From contig OZ240673.1 in NCBI GenBank assembly GCA_965198755.1, positions 3,100,001 to 3,164,000 of the forward strand: a stretch of DNA of 64,000 nt, in the 5' to 3' direction. Made by a program: the position numbers and the translations under genes. Below the pieces are notes generated by a model that saw only the letters and a program-made list of their open reading frames with translations, was not told the origin of the DNA and did no database searches. Source of the DNA: BOG-908 sp963692875. Lineage in GTDB: Bacteria > Pseudomonadota > Alphaproteobacteria > Acetobacterales > Acetobacteraceae. This document shows positions 45,238-53,877 of the stretch, piece after piece; within the stretch, counting starts at the first letter, position 1; every line of letters starts with the position of its first letter.

Positions 45238-46755
45238 GTGGGCAGATTTCACGCAAGTTTCCGCAACGCACCCGAGGCGGCGACGCGCGTCAGCGACGTG
45301 GACCCGGATGACGAGGTGCAGGTCACCGTGGTGCTGAAGCCGGCCGCACCGCTGGACGCGGCCACCCATGCCGGCGGACCGGGGATCAGCCGCGAGGCCT
45401 ACCGCGCGCTGCACGGCACCCCGGAGGCCAGCATCCGGCGCGTCCGCGACGTGGCCGAGAAGTTCGGCCTGACGGTGGTCGAGGAGGATGCCGGCGCCCA
45501 CCTGGTTAAGCTGCGCGGCACCTACGCCCAGGTGATGGCCGCCTTCCGGCCGGAGCACATCGGCGTCTACACCGAGGCCGGCCGCACCTTCGTGGCACGC
45601 TCCGGCCACATCGACGTGCCCGACGAGATCACCGCCGACGTGCTGGCCGTGATGGGCCTGGACCAGCGCCAGGTCGCCAAGGCGCATTTCCGCGCAGCCC
45701 CTGCAGCCGCGACGGCGGCCTCCTACACGCCGGCGCAGGTGGCCGCCGCCTACCAGTTCCCCACCGGCGTGGACGGCACCGGCGAGACGGTCGGCATCAT
45801 CGAGCTCGGCGGCGGCTACGCGGCCTCCGACGTGACCGCGTATTTCTCCTCGGTGGGCGTGACCCGGACCGGCACGCTGACCTCGGTGGGCGTGGACGGG
45901 GCCACCAACGCGGGCGAGGGCGACCCCGACGGCGCGGACGGCGAGGTGCAGCTCGACATCGAGGTGGTGGGCTCGGTGGCCCCGGGTGCCAACATCGTGG
46001 TGTATTTCGGCCCCAACCAGGGCAGCGGCTTCCACGACGCGATCAGCCAGGCGGTCAACGACACCGCCAACGCCATTTCGGTGATCTCCATCAGCTGGGG
46101 CGGTCCGGAGAGCACCTACGCGGCGCAGGACGTTACCGCCTTCGAGCAGGTGCTGGCCCAGGCGGCCACGCTGGGCATCACCGTGTGCGTGGCCTCCGGC
46201 GACAGCGGCTCCTCCGACGGGCTGACCGACGGTGGGAACCACGTGGACTACCCCGCCTCCAGCGTCAGCGTGCTGGCCTGCGGCGGCACCAGCCTGCCGC
46301 ACGGAGGGCCGGAGGTGGCGTGGAACGACGGCGCCCAAGGTGCAAATTCGGGCGGCGCCTCGGGCGGCGGCTACTCGGCGCAGTTCGCGCTGCCGTCATG
46401 GCAGAGAGGCACGGTGCAGAACACCAAGCGCGGGGTGCCGGACGTGGCCGGCGACGCGGACCCCCAGACCGGCTACCAGGTGAGCGTGGACGGCACCTCC
46501 ACGGTGATCGGCGGCACCAGCGCGGTGGCACCGCTGTGGGCGGGGCTGGCGGCGCTGATCAACCAGTCGCTCGGCCGCAAGGTCGGGTTCATCAACCCGG
46601 TGCTGTATGCAACCCCGGCGGCGTTGACGGACATCATTTCGGGCAATAACGGTGCCTACCAGGCGGGGCCCGGCTGGGACCCGGTCACCGGTCTGGGGTC
46701 ACCTTTGGGAACGCAGGTTCTGGCGGCGTTGCAGGCTTCGGCGGCAACCAGTTGA
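45238..46755 (+). CDS. Sedolisin (S53, kumamolisin-type) serine-carboxyl protease
   Basis: A 505-residue acid-active endopeptidase. The N-terminal pro-domain (VQVTVVLKPAAPLDAA, SREAYRALHGTPEASIRRV) is cleaved after folding. The catalytic Glu and Asp are in DGEVQLDIEVVGSVAPGA, the oxyanion-hole Asp in VASGDSGSSDG, and the nucleophile Ser in GGTSAVAPLWAGLAALI; a C-terminal calcium site follows (DIISGNNGAYQAGPGWDPVT). No signal peptide is visible. GTG 45238. Its stop overlaps a TTG starting the repetitive ORF that follows. Confidence 0.92.
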   Translation: MGRFHASFRNAPEAATRVSDVDPDDEVQVTVVLKPAAPLDAATHAGGPGISREAYRALHGTPEASIRRVRDVAEKFGLTVVEEDAGAHLVKLRGTYAQVMAAFRPEHIGVYTEAGRTFVARSGHIDVPDEITADVLAVMGLDQRQVAKAHFRAAPAAATAASYTPAQVAAAYQFPTGVDGTGETVGIIELGGGYAASDVTAYFSSVGVTRTGTLTSVGVDGATNAGEGDPDGADGEVQLDIEVVGSVAPGANIVVYFGPNQGSGFHDAISQAVNDTANAISVISISWGGPESTYAAQDVTAFEQVLAQAATLGITVCVASGDSGSSDGLTDGGNHVDYPASSVSVLACGGTSLPHGGPEVAWNDGAQGANSGGASGGGYSAQFALPSWQRGTVQNTKRGVPDVAGDADPQTGYQVSVDGTSTVIGGTSAVAPLWAGLAALINQSLGRKVGFINPVLYATPAALTDIISGNNGAYQAGPGWDPVTGLGSPLGTQVLAALQASAATS

Positions 46756-47252
46756 GGCGGACTGCCCACAAGCGTGCGGGCCGCATGCGACCTGCACGGC
46801 ACAAGGGGACGCACGCGGCATCGGGGCAGGCAGCGTGCGGCCGGGAGGCGCCGGGGCGTGCAACACCCTGGCCGGGCGTCGTCAAAGCATGCAGCTTCGG
46901 AGCGAGCAGCATTTGGGCGCGCAGCGTCGGCGCAAACCATATTTTCGGAGCAGCGTCGGGCCTAGCAGAACCGGGACACGCCATGTCCAAGCAAGCAGCG
47001 TCGAATAAGGCAGCTTCGGAGCAACCGGTATCTGGACGCAGAGCGTCGGCGCGAGAAGCACCAGGCCAAGCAGCATGGCGCCGAACAGCATCGAGGCGAG
47101 CAGCGATAGGGCGAACAGCGACAGGGCGAACAGCGACGCAGCGAACAGCGATGGGGCGGGAAGCATCGGAGCGAGCAGCGCGGGCAGGTGGTTCGGCGAT
47201 GAGCAGCGCAGCGCCTTTCGGCAGGGCGCTGCACGTCAAGCAGGCAGCGTGA
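46752..47252 (+). other. Repetitive Ala/Arg/Ser-rich ORF (166 codons) bridging two genes
   Basis: TTG at 46752 overlaps the sedolisin TGA and the ORF ends at a TGA overlapping the next gene's GTG (47249). The product would be low complexity (for example SRRAAIGRTATGRTATQRTA). The DNA is made of degenerate 15-bp units. It is open in more than one frame, as expected of such repeats, so protein coding is unproven. Confidence 0.4.
47055..47189 (+). repeat. 15-bp tandem repeat array
   Basis: Nine in-phase 15-bp units (for example AACAGCGACAGGGCG at 47115, AACAGCGATGGGGCG at 47145), with looser copies (GCAGCTTCGGAGC, GCAGCGTCGGCGC) back to about 46880. In the glycosyltransferase frame it encodes pentapeptides such as NSDRA and NSDAA. 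With the flanks it fills 46756-47248. Confidence 0.9.
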
Positions 47253-48721
47253 CACGTCTGGCCGGGCTGGTCTCGGCGCGGCCAGGCGCCACCGCACTGG
47301 CGCTGATCCTGCTGGTGACCGGCCTGCTCTGGCAGAACCAGCGCGCCCAGAAACTGAACGTGTTCGACCAGCCGTTCTACCTCGGCATCGCCTACGACCT
47401 GGTCCACCACGGCCGCTTCTCCGACGGTTACATGTTCGCTGAGCCCGGGCCGGACGGCGTGCGGCCGGCGGGGATGCGCTTCTCGCCGCTGTGGCCGGGG
47501 TTGGTGGCTGCCGCCGCCGAACTGGACGGAAGGTTGCGCGCCGGCATGGACTGCGTGGTCGGCAGCGCCGGCAAGGATGACACCTGCCCGTCGGCCGCGC
47601 CCAGCCTGCGCCTGTTGCAGTTCGCCGAGCTTGCGGGGTTCTTCTGGCTGGTCTGGTGGATGGGCAACACGGTCGGCGGCGGCGCTGTCGGCTGGCTCAG
47701 CCTGCTGCTCGCGCTGGTGACCAGCCCGCTGCTGCTGCGCTCGGTGGACTACCTGATGACGGAGATGACCTGCCTGTTCCTCTCCACCGCCGCGACCGCC
47801 GCCGGCGTGCGCGCGCTTGTAGCGGACTGTGCCGATCCGGCTGCGGGCGGACCGACCCGCCTGGGCACCGTGTCGCGCAGCTGCCTGGGCTGGGCCTGTG
47901 CATCGGGCGCGCTGCTTGGCCTCGCCGCGCTGACCCGGCCGGCGTTCCTCTACCTGGTGCCGATGACGCTGCTGGCCTTGGCGCTGGCCGCACGCAGGCG
48001 CGCCCTGCTGCCGGGCGCCGCCTTTCTGGCTGGCGCGGTGGCCACGCTGGCCCCCTGGATCGCGCGCAACGCGGCGGTGCTGGGACACCCGGCGCTGACC
48101 TACGGCTACGACAGCCACACCCTGGTGCAGCGCATCGCCTTCGACACCATGACCTGGCGCGAGTACGCCCACGCCTACCTGTGCTGGCTGCCGGACGGCA
48201 CCGCGCTGGGCCGCGACTTCCTCGGCCCGCATGGCTGCGACCGTTTCGCCTGGGACAACCAGCCCAGCTCGTTCTACGTGCTCGGCTTGCGGCACATGCT
48301 GCCGGAAACGCTGGCGGCGGCCGGCGGCTACGACCACCACCTGCGCTACCTGCTCACCCATTACCTCTTCCGCATGCCGGTCTGGCACGTGCTGGTCTCC
48401 ATCCCGCTGGCGCTGCGCGGGGCCTACGTGGCGCATTGGTGGGGTTTCATCCTGCTGCCCGCCGCGCTGGTCTGCACCGTGCTGGCGCTGCGCCGTGCCT
48501 GGCGCGGCGGGCAAAGCGGCTGGAGCGCGGCCGCCTTCCTGGTCATGGCCCTGCCGGCCTGGTTCATGCTGGCGCTGAACGCCGGCGTGGCGGTCAACCA
48601 GGTGCGCTACAACCTGCTGCTGATCCTGCCCTATGCGGTCGCCGGCGGGCTCGGCCTGCGCGTCCTGTGGTTGCGGGCCGGCCTGCGCTTGCCGGTGCCG
48701 GAAAACGCCGCCGCGTCGTGA
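47249..48721 (+). CDS. Polytopic membrane glycosyltransferase-like protein
   Basis: A 490-residue protein with about nine spans. Near the N-terminus NVFDQPFYLGIAYDLVHHGR and RFSPLWPGLVAAAA resemble the first loop of PMT/GT39-like enzymes; later WIARNAAVLGHPALTYGYDS is typical of that group. Likely transfers a lipid-linked sugar. GTG 47249 overlaps the preceding ORF stop (GTGA). The open frame extends to ATG 47075 through the 15-bp array, which would add a pentapeptide-repeat N-terminus. Confidence 0.78.
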   Translation: MTRLAGLVSARPGATALALILLVTGLLWQNQRAQKLNVFDQPFYLGIAYDLVHHGRFSDGYMFAEPGPDGVRPAGMRFSPLWPGLVAAAAELDGRLRAGMDCVVGSAGKDDTCPSAAPSLRLLQFAELAGFFWLVWWMGNTVGGGAVGWLSLLLALVTSPLLLRSVDYLMTEMTCLFLSTAATAAGVRALVADCADPAAGGPTRLGTVSRSCLGWACASGALLGLAALTRPAFLYLVPMTLLALALAARRRALLPGAAFLAGAVATLAPWIARNAAVLGHPALTYGYDSHTLVQRIAFDTMTWREYAHAYLCWLPDGTALGRDFLGPHGCDRFAWDNQPSSFYVLGLRHMLPETLAAAGGYDHHLRYLLTHYLFRMPVWHVLVSIPLALRGAYVAHWWGFILLPAALVCTVLALRRAWRGGQSGWSAAAFLVMALPAWFMLALNAGVAVNQVRYNLLLILPYAVAGGLGLRVLWLRAGLRLPVPENAAAS

Positions 48722-49068
48722 CCCAGGCCCCCCATCCTTTCGTGCTGGACGGTGTGGTCGCCCGGCTTTATCCCGGCCCCGCGCGGTCCCTCGCCCTCGG
48801 GCCCGGCCGGCTCGGGCGTGAAGGTGCGGCCGGCACCGTGCTGTGGCAGGCCAGCGACGGCATCTACGACCTGGATCTGTTCGCTGCCTTCTGGGCGTAT
48901 GAGGCAGGGCAGATCGACTGGCTGAGCGGTTTCCTGTGCGACACGGCGACGAGCGAGATGTTCCTGCGGCTTGCAGAGCCGGCAGCGGACGAGGAAGAGC
49001 CCGAGGAGATCTACGCGCGGGCGTCGATGAACACGCTGGAGAGCGATTTGCAGGATGAGTATTCTTGA
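48718..49068 (+). CDS. Hypothetical acidic protein, 116 residues
   Basis: GTG 48718 overlaps the glycosyltransferase stop (GTGA). Content: TQAPHPFVLDGVVARLYPGP, LWQASDGIYDLDLFAAFWAY and an acidic tail AADEEEPEEIY. Soluble, no known motif. Probably made with the upstream membrane protein. Confidence 0.65.
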   Translation: MTQAPHPFVLDGVVARLYPGPARSLALGPGRLGREGAAGTVLWQASDGIYDLDLFAAFWAYEAGQIDWLSGFLCDTATSEMFLRLAEPAADEEEPEEIYARASMNTLESDLQDEYS

Positions 49069-49070
49069 GG

Positions 49071-49206
49071 GAAAGAAAGCAAGCAGTTCTTTTTTGAAAA
49101 AAAGAACCAAAAAACTTTTGTTCCCTGGGTACCCGTCTGTGGAACGGTCCGCGACAGCCGTGATAAAAGTTTTTTGCTTCTTTTTTTCCAAAAAAGAAGC
49201 GCTTCC
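49071..49206 (+). repeat. AB element 26 (full, A-to-B)
   Basis: Close to element 2 (centre TGGGTACCCGTCTGTGG). B arm with an extra C in the loop side (CTTCTTTTTTTCCAAAAAAG). Ends where the ycjX start lies. Confidence 0.95.
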
Positions 49207-50532
49207 TTGAGCTTGCTTTCCAACGTAGGCGGCACCCTCCAGAACCTGGCCTACACCGGCGTCCAGGCCTGGCCGTTCTCCACCACCACTATCCGCATCG
49301 GCGTCACCGGCCTCTCGCGCGCCGGCAAGACCGCCTTCATCACCTCGGTCGCCGCCAACCTGATGGCGCGCCGCTGGGTGCTGGCACCTTCGGGCGCCGG
49401 CGACGTGCCGCGCTTCGACCAGGCACGCCACCTTGCCCGCCTCGCCGCCGACCCGCCCACCTGGCCGGAGCGCACGGACGCCGCCTCTCTGCTGGCGCTG
49501 ACCACCAGCCTACCGCGCGGCCTGCTGCCGGCCCGCCACGTGCGTCTGGAGTTCCTCGACTATCCGGGCGAGTGGCTGATCGACCTGCCGATGCTGCGCC
49601 AGACCTACGCCGAGTGGTCGGACGCCACGCTGCGCCGGCTGGAATCCGCGTCCGTGGCGCCGGTGGCCGCCCCGTTCCTCGCCTTCATCGGCGGCATCTC
49701 CGCCCGCGCGGCCGCCGACGAGGCGCTGGCCCATGCCGGCACCCGTCTGTATCGCGAGGTGCTGGGCAAGCTGCGTGACAAAGGCCTCGCCTTTCTGCAG
49801 CCCGGCCGTCACGTGATGCCGGCGCCCGGCCCGGAAGCGCCGTGGATGAGCTTCTTCCCGCTACGCTCGCAGGGAGGGCTGGCGTCACTGCTGACTGACC
49901 GCTACGCCGCCTACCTCGGCGCGGTGCGGCGCGACCTCGCCTCGCCGCTGTTCGCCAACGTGGACCGCCTGGTGATCCTGGCCGACGTGCTGAGCGCGCT
50001 GCACGCCGGACGCGACGCGTTCGCCGACATGCGGGCGGCACTCTCGGCCGCAGCCGGGTCGCTGCGCTGGCAGTTCGACTGGTGGGAGGCGCTGGGCGCG
50101 CTGACCGAGCTGCGCCTGCCGCCGCGCATCATCAACCGCGTGGCGTTTGCCGCCACCAAGTCGGACCACGTGGCCGAACGCCAGCGCGGCAACCTCGCCG
50201 CGCTTATGCGCTCACTGGCGCAGGTGCCGGCCACCGGGGTGCGCAGCACCCACGCCGCCATCGCCTCGGTCCGCTGCACGGAGGATTTCGTCTGGACGCT
50301 GGACGGCCGGCCGGTCTCCGCCGTGCGCGGCCGCGTGCTGGGCCAGCAGGTGATGACGCGCTCCTACCCCGGCGAGGTGCCGGACCAGCCGCCCGGCGAC
50401 GACTTCTGGGAGCACCCGTTCCTGGCCCTGCCGCAGTTCGAGCCGATGCGCCTGCCGGACGGCGGCCGTCTCGGCGTGCCCAACGTCGGGCTGGACGCGT
50501 TGCTGGCGTTCCTGCTGGAGGATTTGACGTGA
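49207..50532 (+). CDS. ycjX: YcjX-family P-loop ATPase/GTPase
   Basis: A 441-residue stress-associated protein with Walker A in IRIGVTGLSRAGKTAFITSV, a conserved LEFLDYPGEWLIDLPML (Walker B-like DYPGEW) and FAATKSDHVAERQRGNL. YcjX and YcjF are encoded together in many proteobacteria and are part of envelope-stress regulons in enterics. The start is TTG 49207 (or TTG 49213), at the edge of AB element 26; no ATG is available. Confidence 0.9.
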   Translation: MSLLSNVGGTLQNLAYTGVQAWPFSTTTIRIGVTGLSRAGKTAFITSVAANLMARRWVLAPSGAGDVPRFDQARHLARLAADPPTWPERTDAASLLALTTSLPRGLLPARHVRLEFLDYPGEWLIDLPMLRQTYAEWSDATLRRLESASVAPVAAPFLAFIGGISARAAADEALAHAGTRLYREVLGKLRDKGLAFLQPGRHVMPAPGPEAPWMSFFPLRSQGGLASLLTDRYAAYLGAVRRDLASPLFANVDRLVILADVLSALHAGRDAFADMRAALSAAAGSLRWQFDWWEALGALTELRLPPRIINRVAFAATKSDHVAERQRGNLAALMRSLAQVPATGVRSTHAAIASVRCTEDFVWTLDGRPVSAVRGRVLGQQVMTRSYPGEVPDQPPGDDFWEHPFLALPQFEPMRLPDGGRLGVPNVGLDALLAFLLEDLT

Positions 50533-51590
50533 GCGACACCCGCCCCGGCGAGCCCCGGCCCCGGCCGCGCATCGAGACGGAGGCGCTGCCTCGTGCTGAT
50601 GATGTTGCCGGCGCGCGCGGCCGGGGCGCAGCCCGTCCGGAGGAGCGCCAGACATCGCCCCGTCCGCATATGGACGAGCTTTCCGCGACTGCCGTGCCCG
50701 GGGAGGGCCGAGACGTCTCCGAGACCCTGCCGCGTGAGCGCCCGCCGCGTCCCCGCATCGAGACGGAGGACCTGCCCGCCTCCCGCCTGGAATCCGCGCT
50801 GCCGGTCATCGAGCTGGCCGTTCCGACGCGTCGGCAATGGGGCATGCCGGCGCTGGTGTTCGGCGGCGCGTCCGTGCTGGTGCTGGGTGCGGCCGGGCTG
50901 CAGACGTTCCAGCTGGTGGCCGAGACGTTCGCGCGGTCCGGCTTTCTGGGCGGCGCGGCAGCGGGCGTAGCCGGCGTGGGCTTCGGCATGATCGGGCTGG
51001 GGTTCTGGCGCGAGTGGGCGGCGCTGTCCGCCCTGCGCGGCGTGGACCGGCTGCGCGCAGCGCTGTCCGGTCAGGACGCGGTGGCGCGGGCGCGCGCCGC
51101 GCGGGAGTGGCTGCGCGAGCTGCCCGAAGGACCCGCGCTGCTGCCCGCGGTGAACGCGGTCAACGACCCGGACGCCATCCTCGCACTGCTGCGCGCCGGG
51201 CCGGTGGCCAGCCTGCGCGGCCAGGCCGACGCGCTGGGACGCGCCGCGGCGTTGCAGTCCGTGGCGGGCATCGCGGCGATGCCGTCGCCGGGGCTGGCCG
51301 CGTTGTTCGTGGCGTGGCGCGGGTTGCGCCTGGTACGGCAGGTGGCCCAGCTGCACGGGTTGCGTCCCGGCGCGCTCGCCACGCTGGGGCTGCTGCGTAG
51401 GACGGCGTTGTCCGCTGGTGCTGTGGCTGGTGTGGAGGTGGCGACGAACACCGCGGCGCACGCGCTGCTATCCAGCCCGTTGCTGACGCACGTGGCGGGC
51501 GAGATGGCAGGCGCGGGGGTGGCGGCGCGGCGGATGCTGGTGCTGGCCCGGGCGGCGAGCGTTGCGTGCTCGCCGGTGCCGCCGGAGTAA
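50529..51590 (+). CDS. ycjF: YcjF-family (DUF697) membrane protein with duplicated N-terminus
   Basis: A 353-residue protein with two membrane segments in the centre (ALVFGGASVLVLGAAGLQTF; GGAAAGVAGVGFGMIGLGF) and a C-terminal DUF697 domain (ALFVAWRGLRLVRQVAQLHG, VATNTAAHALLSSPL). GTG 50529 overlaps the ycjX stop (GTGA). The first 21 residues recur in frame 62 codons later: SDTRPGEPRPRPRIETEALP versus SETLPRERPPRPRIETEDLP, a 186-bp duplication. Confidence 0.88.
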   Translation: MSDTRPGEPRPRPRIETEALPRADDVAGARGRGAARPEERQTSPRPHMDELSATAVPGEGRDVSETLPRERPPRPRIETEDLPASRLESALPVIELAVPTRRQWGMPALVFGGASVLVLGAAGLQTFQLVAETFARSGFLGGAAAGVAGVGFGMIGLGFWREWAALSALRGVDRLRAALSGQDAVARARAAREWLRELPEGPALLPAVNAVNDPDAILALLRAGPVASLRGQADALGRAAALQSVAGIAAMPSPGLAALFVAWRGLRLVRQVAQLHGLRPGALATLGLLRRTALSAGAVAGVEVATNTAAHALLSSPLLTHVAGEMAGAGVAARRMLVLARAASVACSPVPPE

Positions 51591-51726
51591 GGCAAGGCAA
51601 GCGCTTCTTTTTTGAAAAAAAGAAGCAAAAAACTTTTGTCTCCGCTGTCGCGTGCTCGCCGGACAGGTCGCCGACAGGGAGCAAAAGTTTTTTGTTCTTT
51701 TTTTCAAAAAAGAACTGCTTCCTTCC
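51591..51726 (-). repeat. AB element 27 (full, B-to-A)
   Basis: Fills the space between the convergent ends of ycjF and aceA. Centre CGCTGTCGCGTGCTCGCC and GGTCGCCGACAGGG. One G is lost in the A arm (GTTTTTTGTTC). Confidence 0.94.
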
Positions 51727-53387
51727 TACCCGAACTGGTTCATCGTGTTGTGCGCCCCGCCCGCCTTCAGCGCCGCCTCACCAGCAAAATACTCCTTGTG
51801 GTCGTCGCCCACGTCGGAGCCGGCCATGTTCTGGTGCTTCACGCAGGCGATGCCCTGGCGCAGTTCCTGACGCTGCACGCCCAGCACGTAACCCAGCATG
51901 CCCTGGTCGCCGAAATACGTCTTCGACAGGTTGTCCGCCGACAGCGCGGCCGTGTGGTAGGTCGGCAGCGTGATCAGATGGTGGAAGATGCCGGCGCGCT
52001 TTGCCGCGTCCGCCTGGAAGGTGCGGATGCGCTCGTCGGCTTCCTTGGCCAGCGCGGTCTCGTCGTAGTCCACGCTCATCAGCTTGGCACGATCGTAGGC
52101 GGAGACGTCGTGACCCTCGCCCTTCCACGCGTCGTAGACCTGCTGGCGGAAGTTCAGCGTCCAGTTGAAGCTGGGCGAGTTGTTGTAGGCGAGCTTGGCG
52201 TTCGGGATCACCGCGCGGATGCGGTCCATCATGCCGGCGATCTGGCTCACCTGCGGCTTTTCCGTCTCGATCCACAGCAGGTCGGCGCCGTTCTGCAGCG
52301 AGGTGATGCTGTCGAGCACGCAGCGGTCCTCGCCGGTGCCGGCGCGGAACTGGAACAGGTTGCTGGGCAGGCGTTTCGGCCGCAGCATCTTTCCGTTGCG
52401 GTTGATGATGACGTCGCCGTTGCGGGCGTCACCGGGGGCAACCTCTTCGCAATCGAGGAAGCTGTTGTATTGGTCACCCAGGTCACCGGGCGTGTGGCTG
52501 ACGGCGATCTGCTTGGTGAGGCCGGCGCCGAGCGAGTCCGTGCGGGTGACGATGATGCCGTCGTCCACGCCGAGCTCGAGGAAGGCGTAGCGGCAGGCGC
52601 GCACCTTGGCGATGAAGTCCTCGTGCGGCACGGTGACCTTGCCGTCCTGGTGGCCGCACTGCTTCTCGTCGGACACCTGGTTCTCGATCTGCAGCGCGCA
52701 GGCGCCGGCTTCGATCATCTTCTTGGCCAGCAGATAGGTGGCCTCCGCGTTGCCGAAGCCGGCGTCGATGTCGGCGATGATCGGCACCACGTGGGTCTCG
52801 TAATTGTCCACGCGGGCCATCAGCTCGGCCTCACGCGCGGCGTCGCCGGACTTGCGGGCGGCGTCGATCTCGCGGAACATGCCGCCCAGCTCGCGCGCGT
52901 CGGCCTGGCGCAGGAAGGTGTAGATCTCCTCGATCAGCTTGGGCACGGTGGTCTTCTCGTGCATCGACTGGTCAGGCAGCGGGCCGAAATCGCTGCGCAG
53001 GGCGGCGACCATCCAGCCGGAGAGGTAGATGTAACGGCGCTTGGTGGTGCCGAAATGCTTCTTCACCGCGATCATCTGCTGCTGGGCGATGAAGCCGTGC
53101 CAGGCGCCGAGCGACTGGGTGTAGAGCGAGGAGTCCGCGTCGTAGGCCGCCATGTCGGCGCGCATGATGGCGGCCGTGTAGCGGGCAACGTCCAGTCCGG
53201 TCTGGAAGCGGTTCTGCAGGCGCATGCGCGCCACGGACTCAGGGTTGATACCGTTCCAGTTCGACCGCGCCTCGATCAGGTCGGCCGCCTGCGCCTGGTG
53301 CTCCTGATAGGCGGACGGACGGCCGCTGGCGGCGGACAACGAACCGGTCGAACCTTCGGGGGCAAACAGGGGGACTGGCTTGTTCAT
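51726..53387 (-). CDS. aceA: Isocitrate lyase
   Basis: Cleaves isocitrate to succinate and glyoxylate, the first step of the glyoxylate shunt for growth on acetate or fatty acids. The 553-residue length is that of the longer ICL class. Motifs: WNGINPESVARMRLQNRFQT-like N-terminus, PIIADIDAGFGNAEATYLLA, the active-site DEKQCGHQDGKVTVP, and LAYNNSPSFNWTLNF. ATG 53387. Divergent from the XRE/ScfR-type regulator gene. Confidence 0.96.
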   Translation of the reverse strand: MNKPVPLFAPEGSTGSLSAASGRPSAYQEHQAQAADLIEARSNWNGINPESVARMRLQNRFQTGLDVARYTAAIMRADMAAYDADSSLYTQSLGAWHGFIAQQQMIAVKKHFGTTKRRYIYLSGWMVAALRSDFGPLPDQSMHEKTTVPKLIEEIYTFLRQADARELGGMFREIDAARKSGDAAREAELMARVDNYETHVVPIIADIDAGFGNAEATYLLAKKMIEAGACALQIENQVSDEKQCGHQDGKVTVPHEDFIAKVRACRYAFLELGVDDGIIVTRTDSLGAGLTKQIAVSHTPGDLGDQYNSFLDCEEVAPGDARNGDVIINRNGKMLRPKRLPSNLFQFRAGTGEDRCVLDSITSLQNGADLLWIETEKPQVSQIAGMMDRIRAVIPNAKLAYNNSPSFNWTLNFRQQVYDAWKGEGHDVSAYDRAKLMSVDYDETALAKEADERIRTFQADAAKRAGIFHHLITLPTYHTAALSADNLSKTYFGDQGMLGYVLGVQRQELRQGIACVKHQNMAGSDVGDDHKEYFAGEAALKAGGAHNTMNQFG

Positions 53388-53508
53388 GGGGGCAAATAAC
53401 CTTATGTCGTAACGACTGTCTATCCATATCGGCTCAAGCGACACAGGAAGATAGCTCGCGGGTGCAGCATAAGCCATTTTTTCGTCACTGCGGCGACAGG
53501 TAGGGTAG

Positions 53509-53605
53509 TAAAGTTGTAAAGCTTGTAAAAGCCCGAGCCAGTTTGAGACGCACGACTCAGTCGGCACTGGTAGCGTTCGCGTAAAGGAGGCAGCCTGCAA
53601 AGTTA
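53509..53605 (-). promoter_or_regulatory. Candidate operator region for the XRE-type regulator upstream of aceA
   Basis: On the + strand AAAGTTGTAAAG (53510-53521), CTTGTAAAAG (53522-53531) and CTGCAAAGTT (53596-53605). The last is close to the reverse of the AACTTTGCAAA-type sites bound by RamB. Spacing from aceA (about 125-220 bases) fits a promoter region. Assignment is by resemblance only. Confidence 0.35.
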
Positions 53606-53705
53606 CCGGAGGTATAATCAGGCGGGTGGGGCGAGAGCCGCGTCAGATAGACTCGGGGATACTTGGGACGTACATACCGACAGGCCGCGGGGGCCGACCT
53701 TAGTG

Positions 53706-53845
53706 AAGAAAGCAAGGCCTTCTTTTTTGGAAAAAAAGAAGCAAAAAACTTTTGGTCTGGCTGTCGCGGAGTTTCCGGCAGCGCGCGCCAAGGGAATAAA
53801 AGTTTTTTGGTTCTTTTTTTCAAAAAAGAACCGCTTGCCTTGCCT
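53706..53845 (-). repeat. AB element 28 (full, B-to-A)
   Basis: Lies in the aceA/regulator divergent spacer. B arm hairpin with one extra G (CTTCTTTTTTGGAAAAAAAG), box GGCTGTCGCGGAG, centre GCAGCGCGCGCC. With the candidate operators it makes up 53388-53877. Confidence 0.95.
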
Positions 53846-53877
53846 GCTTTCGGCAAACACCCAGAAAAGCTGACGAC

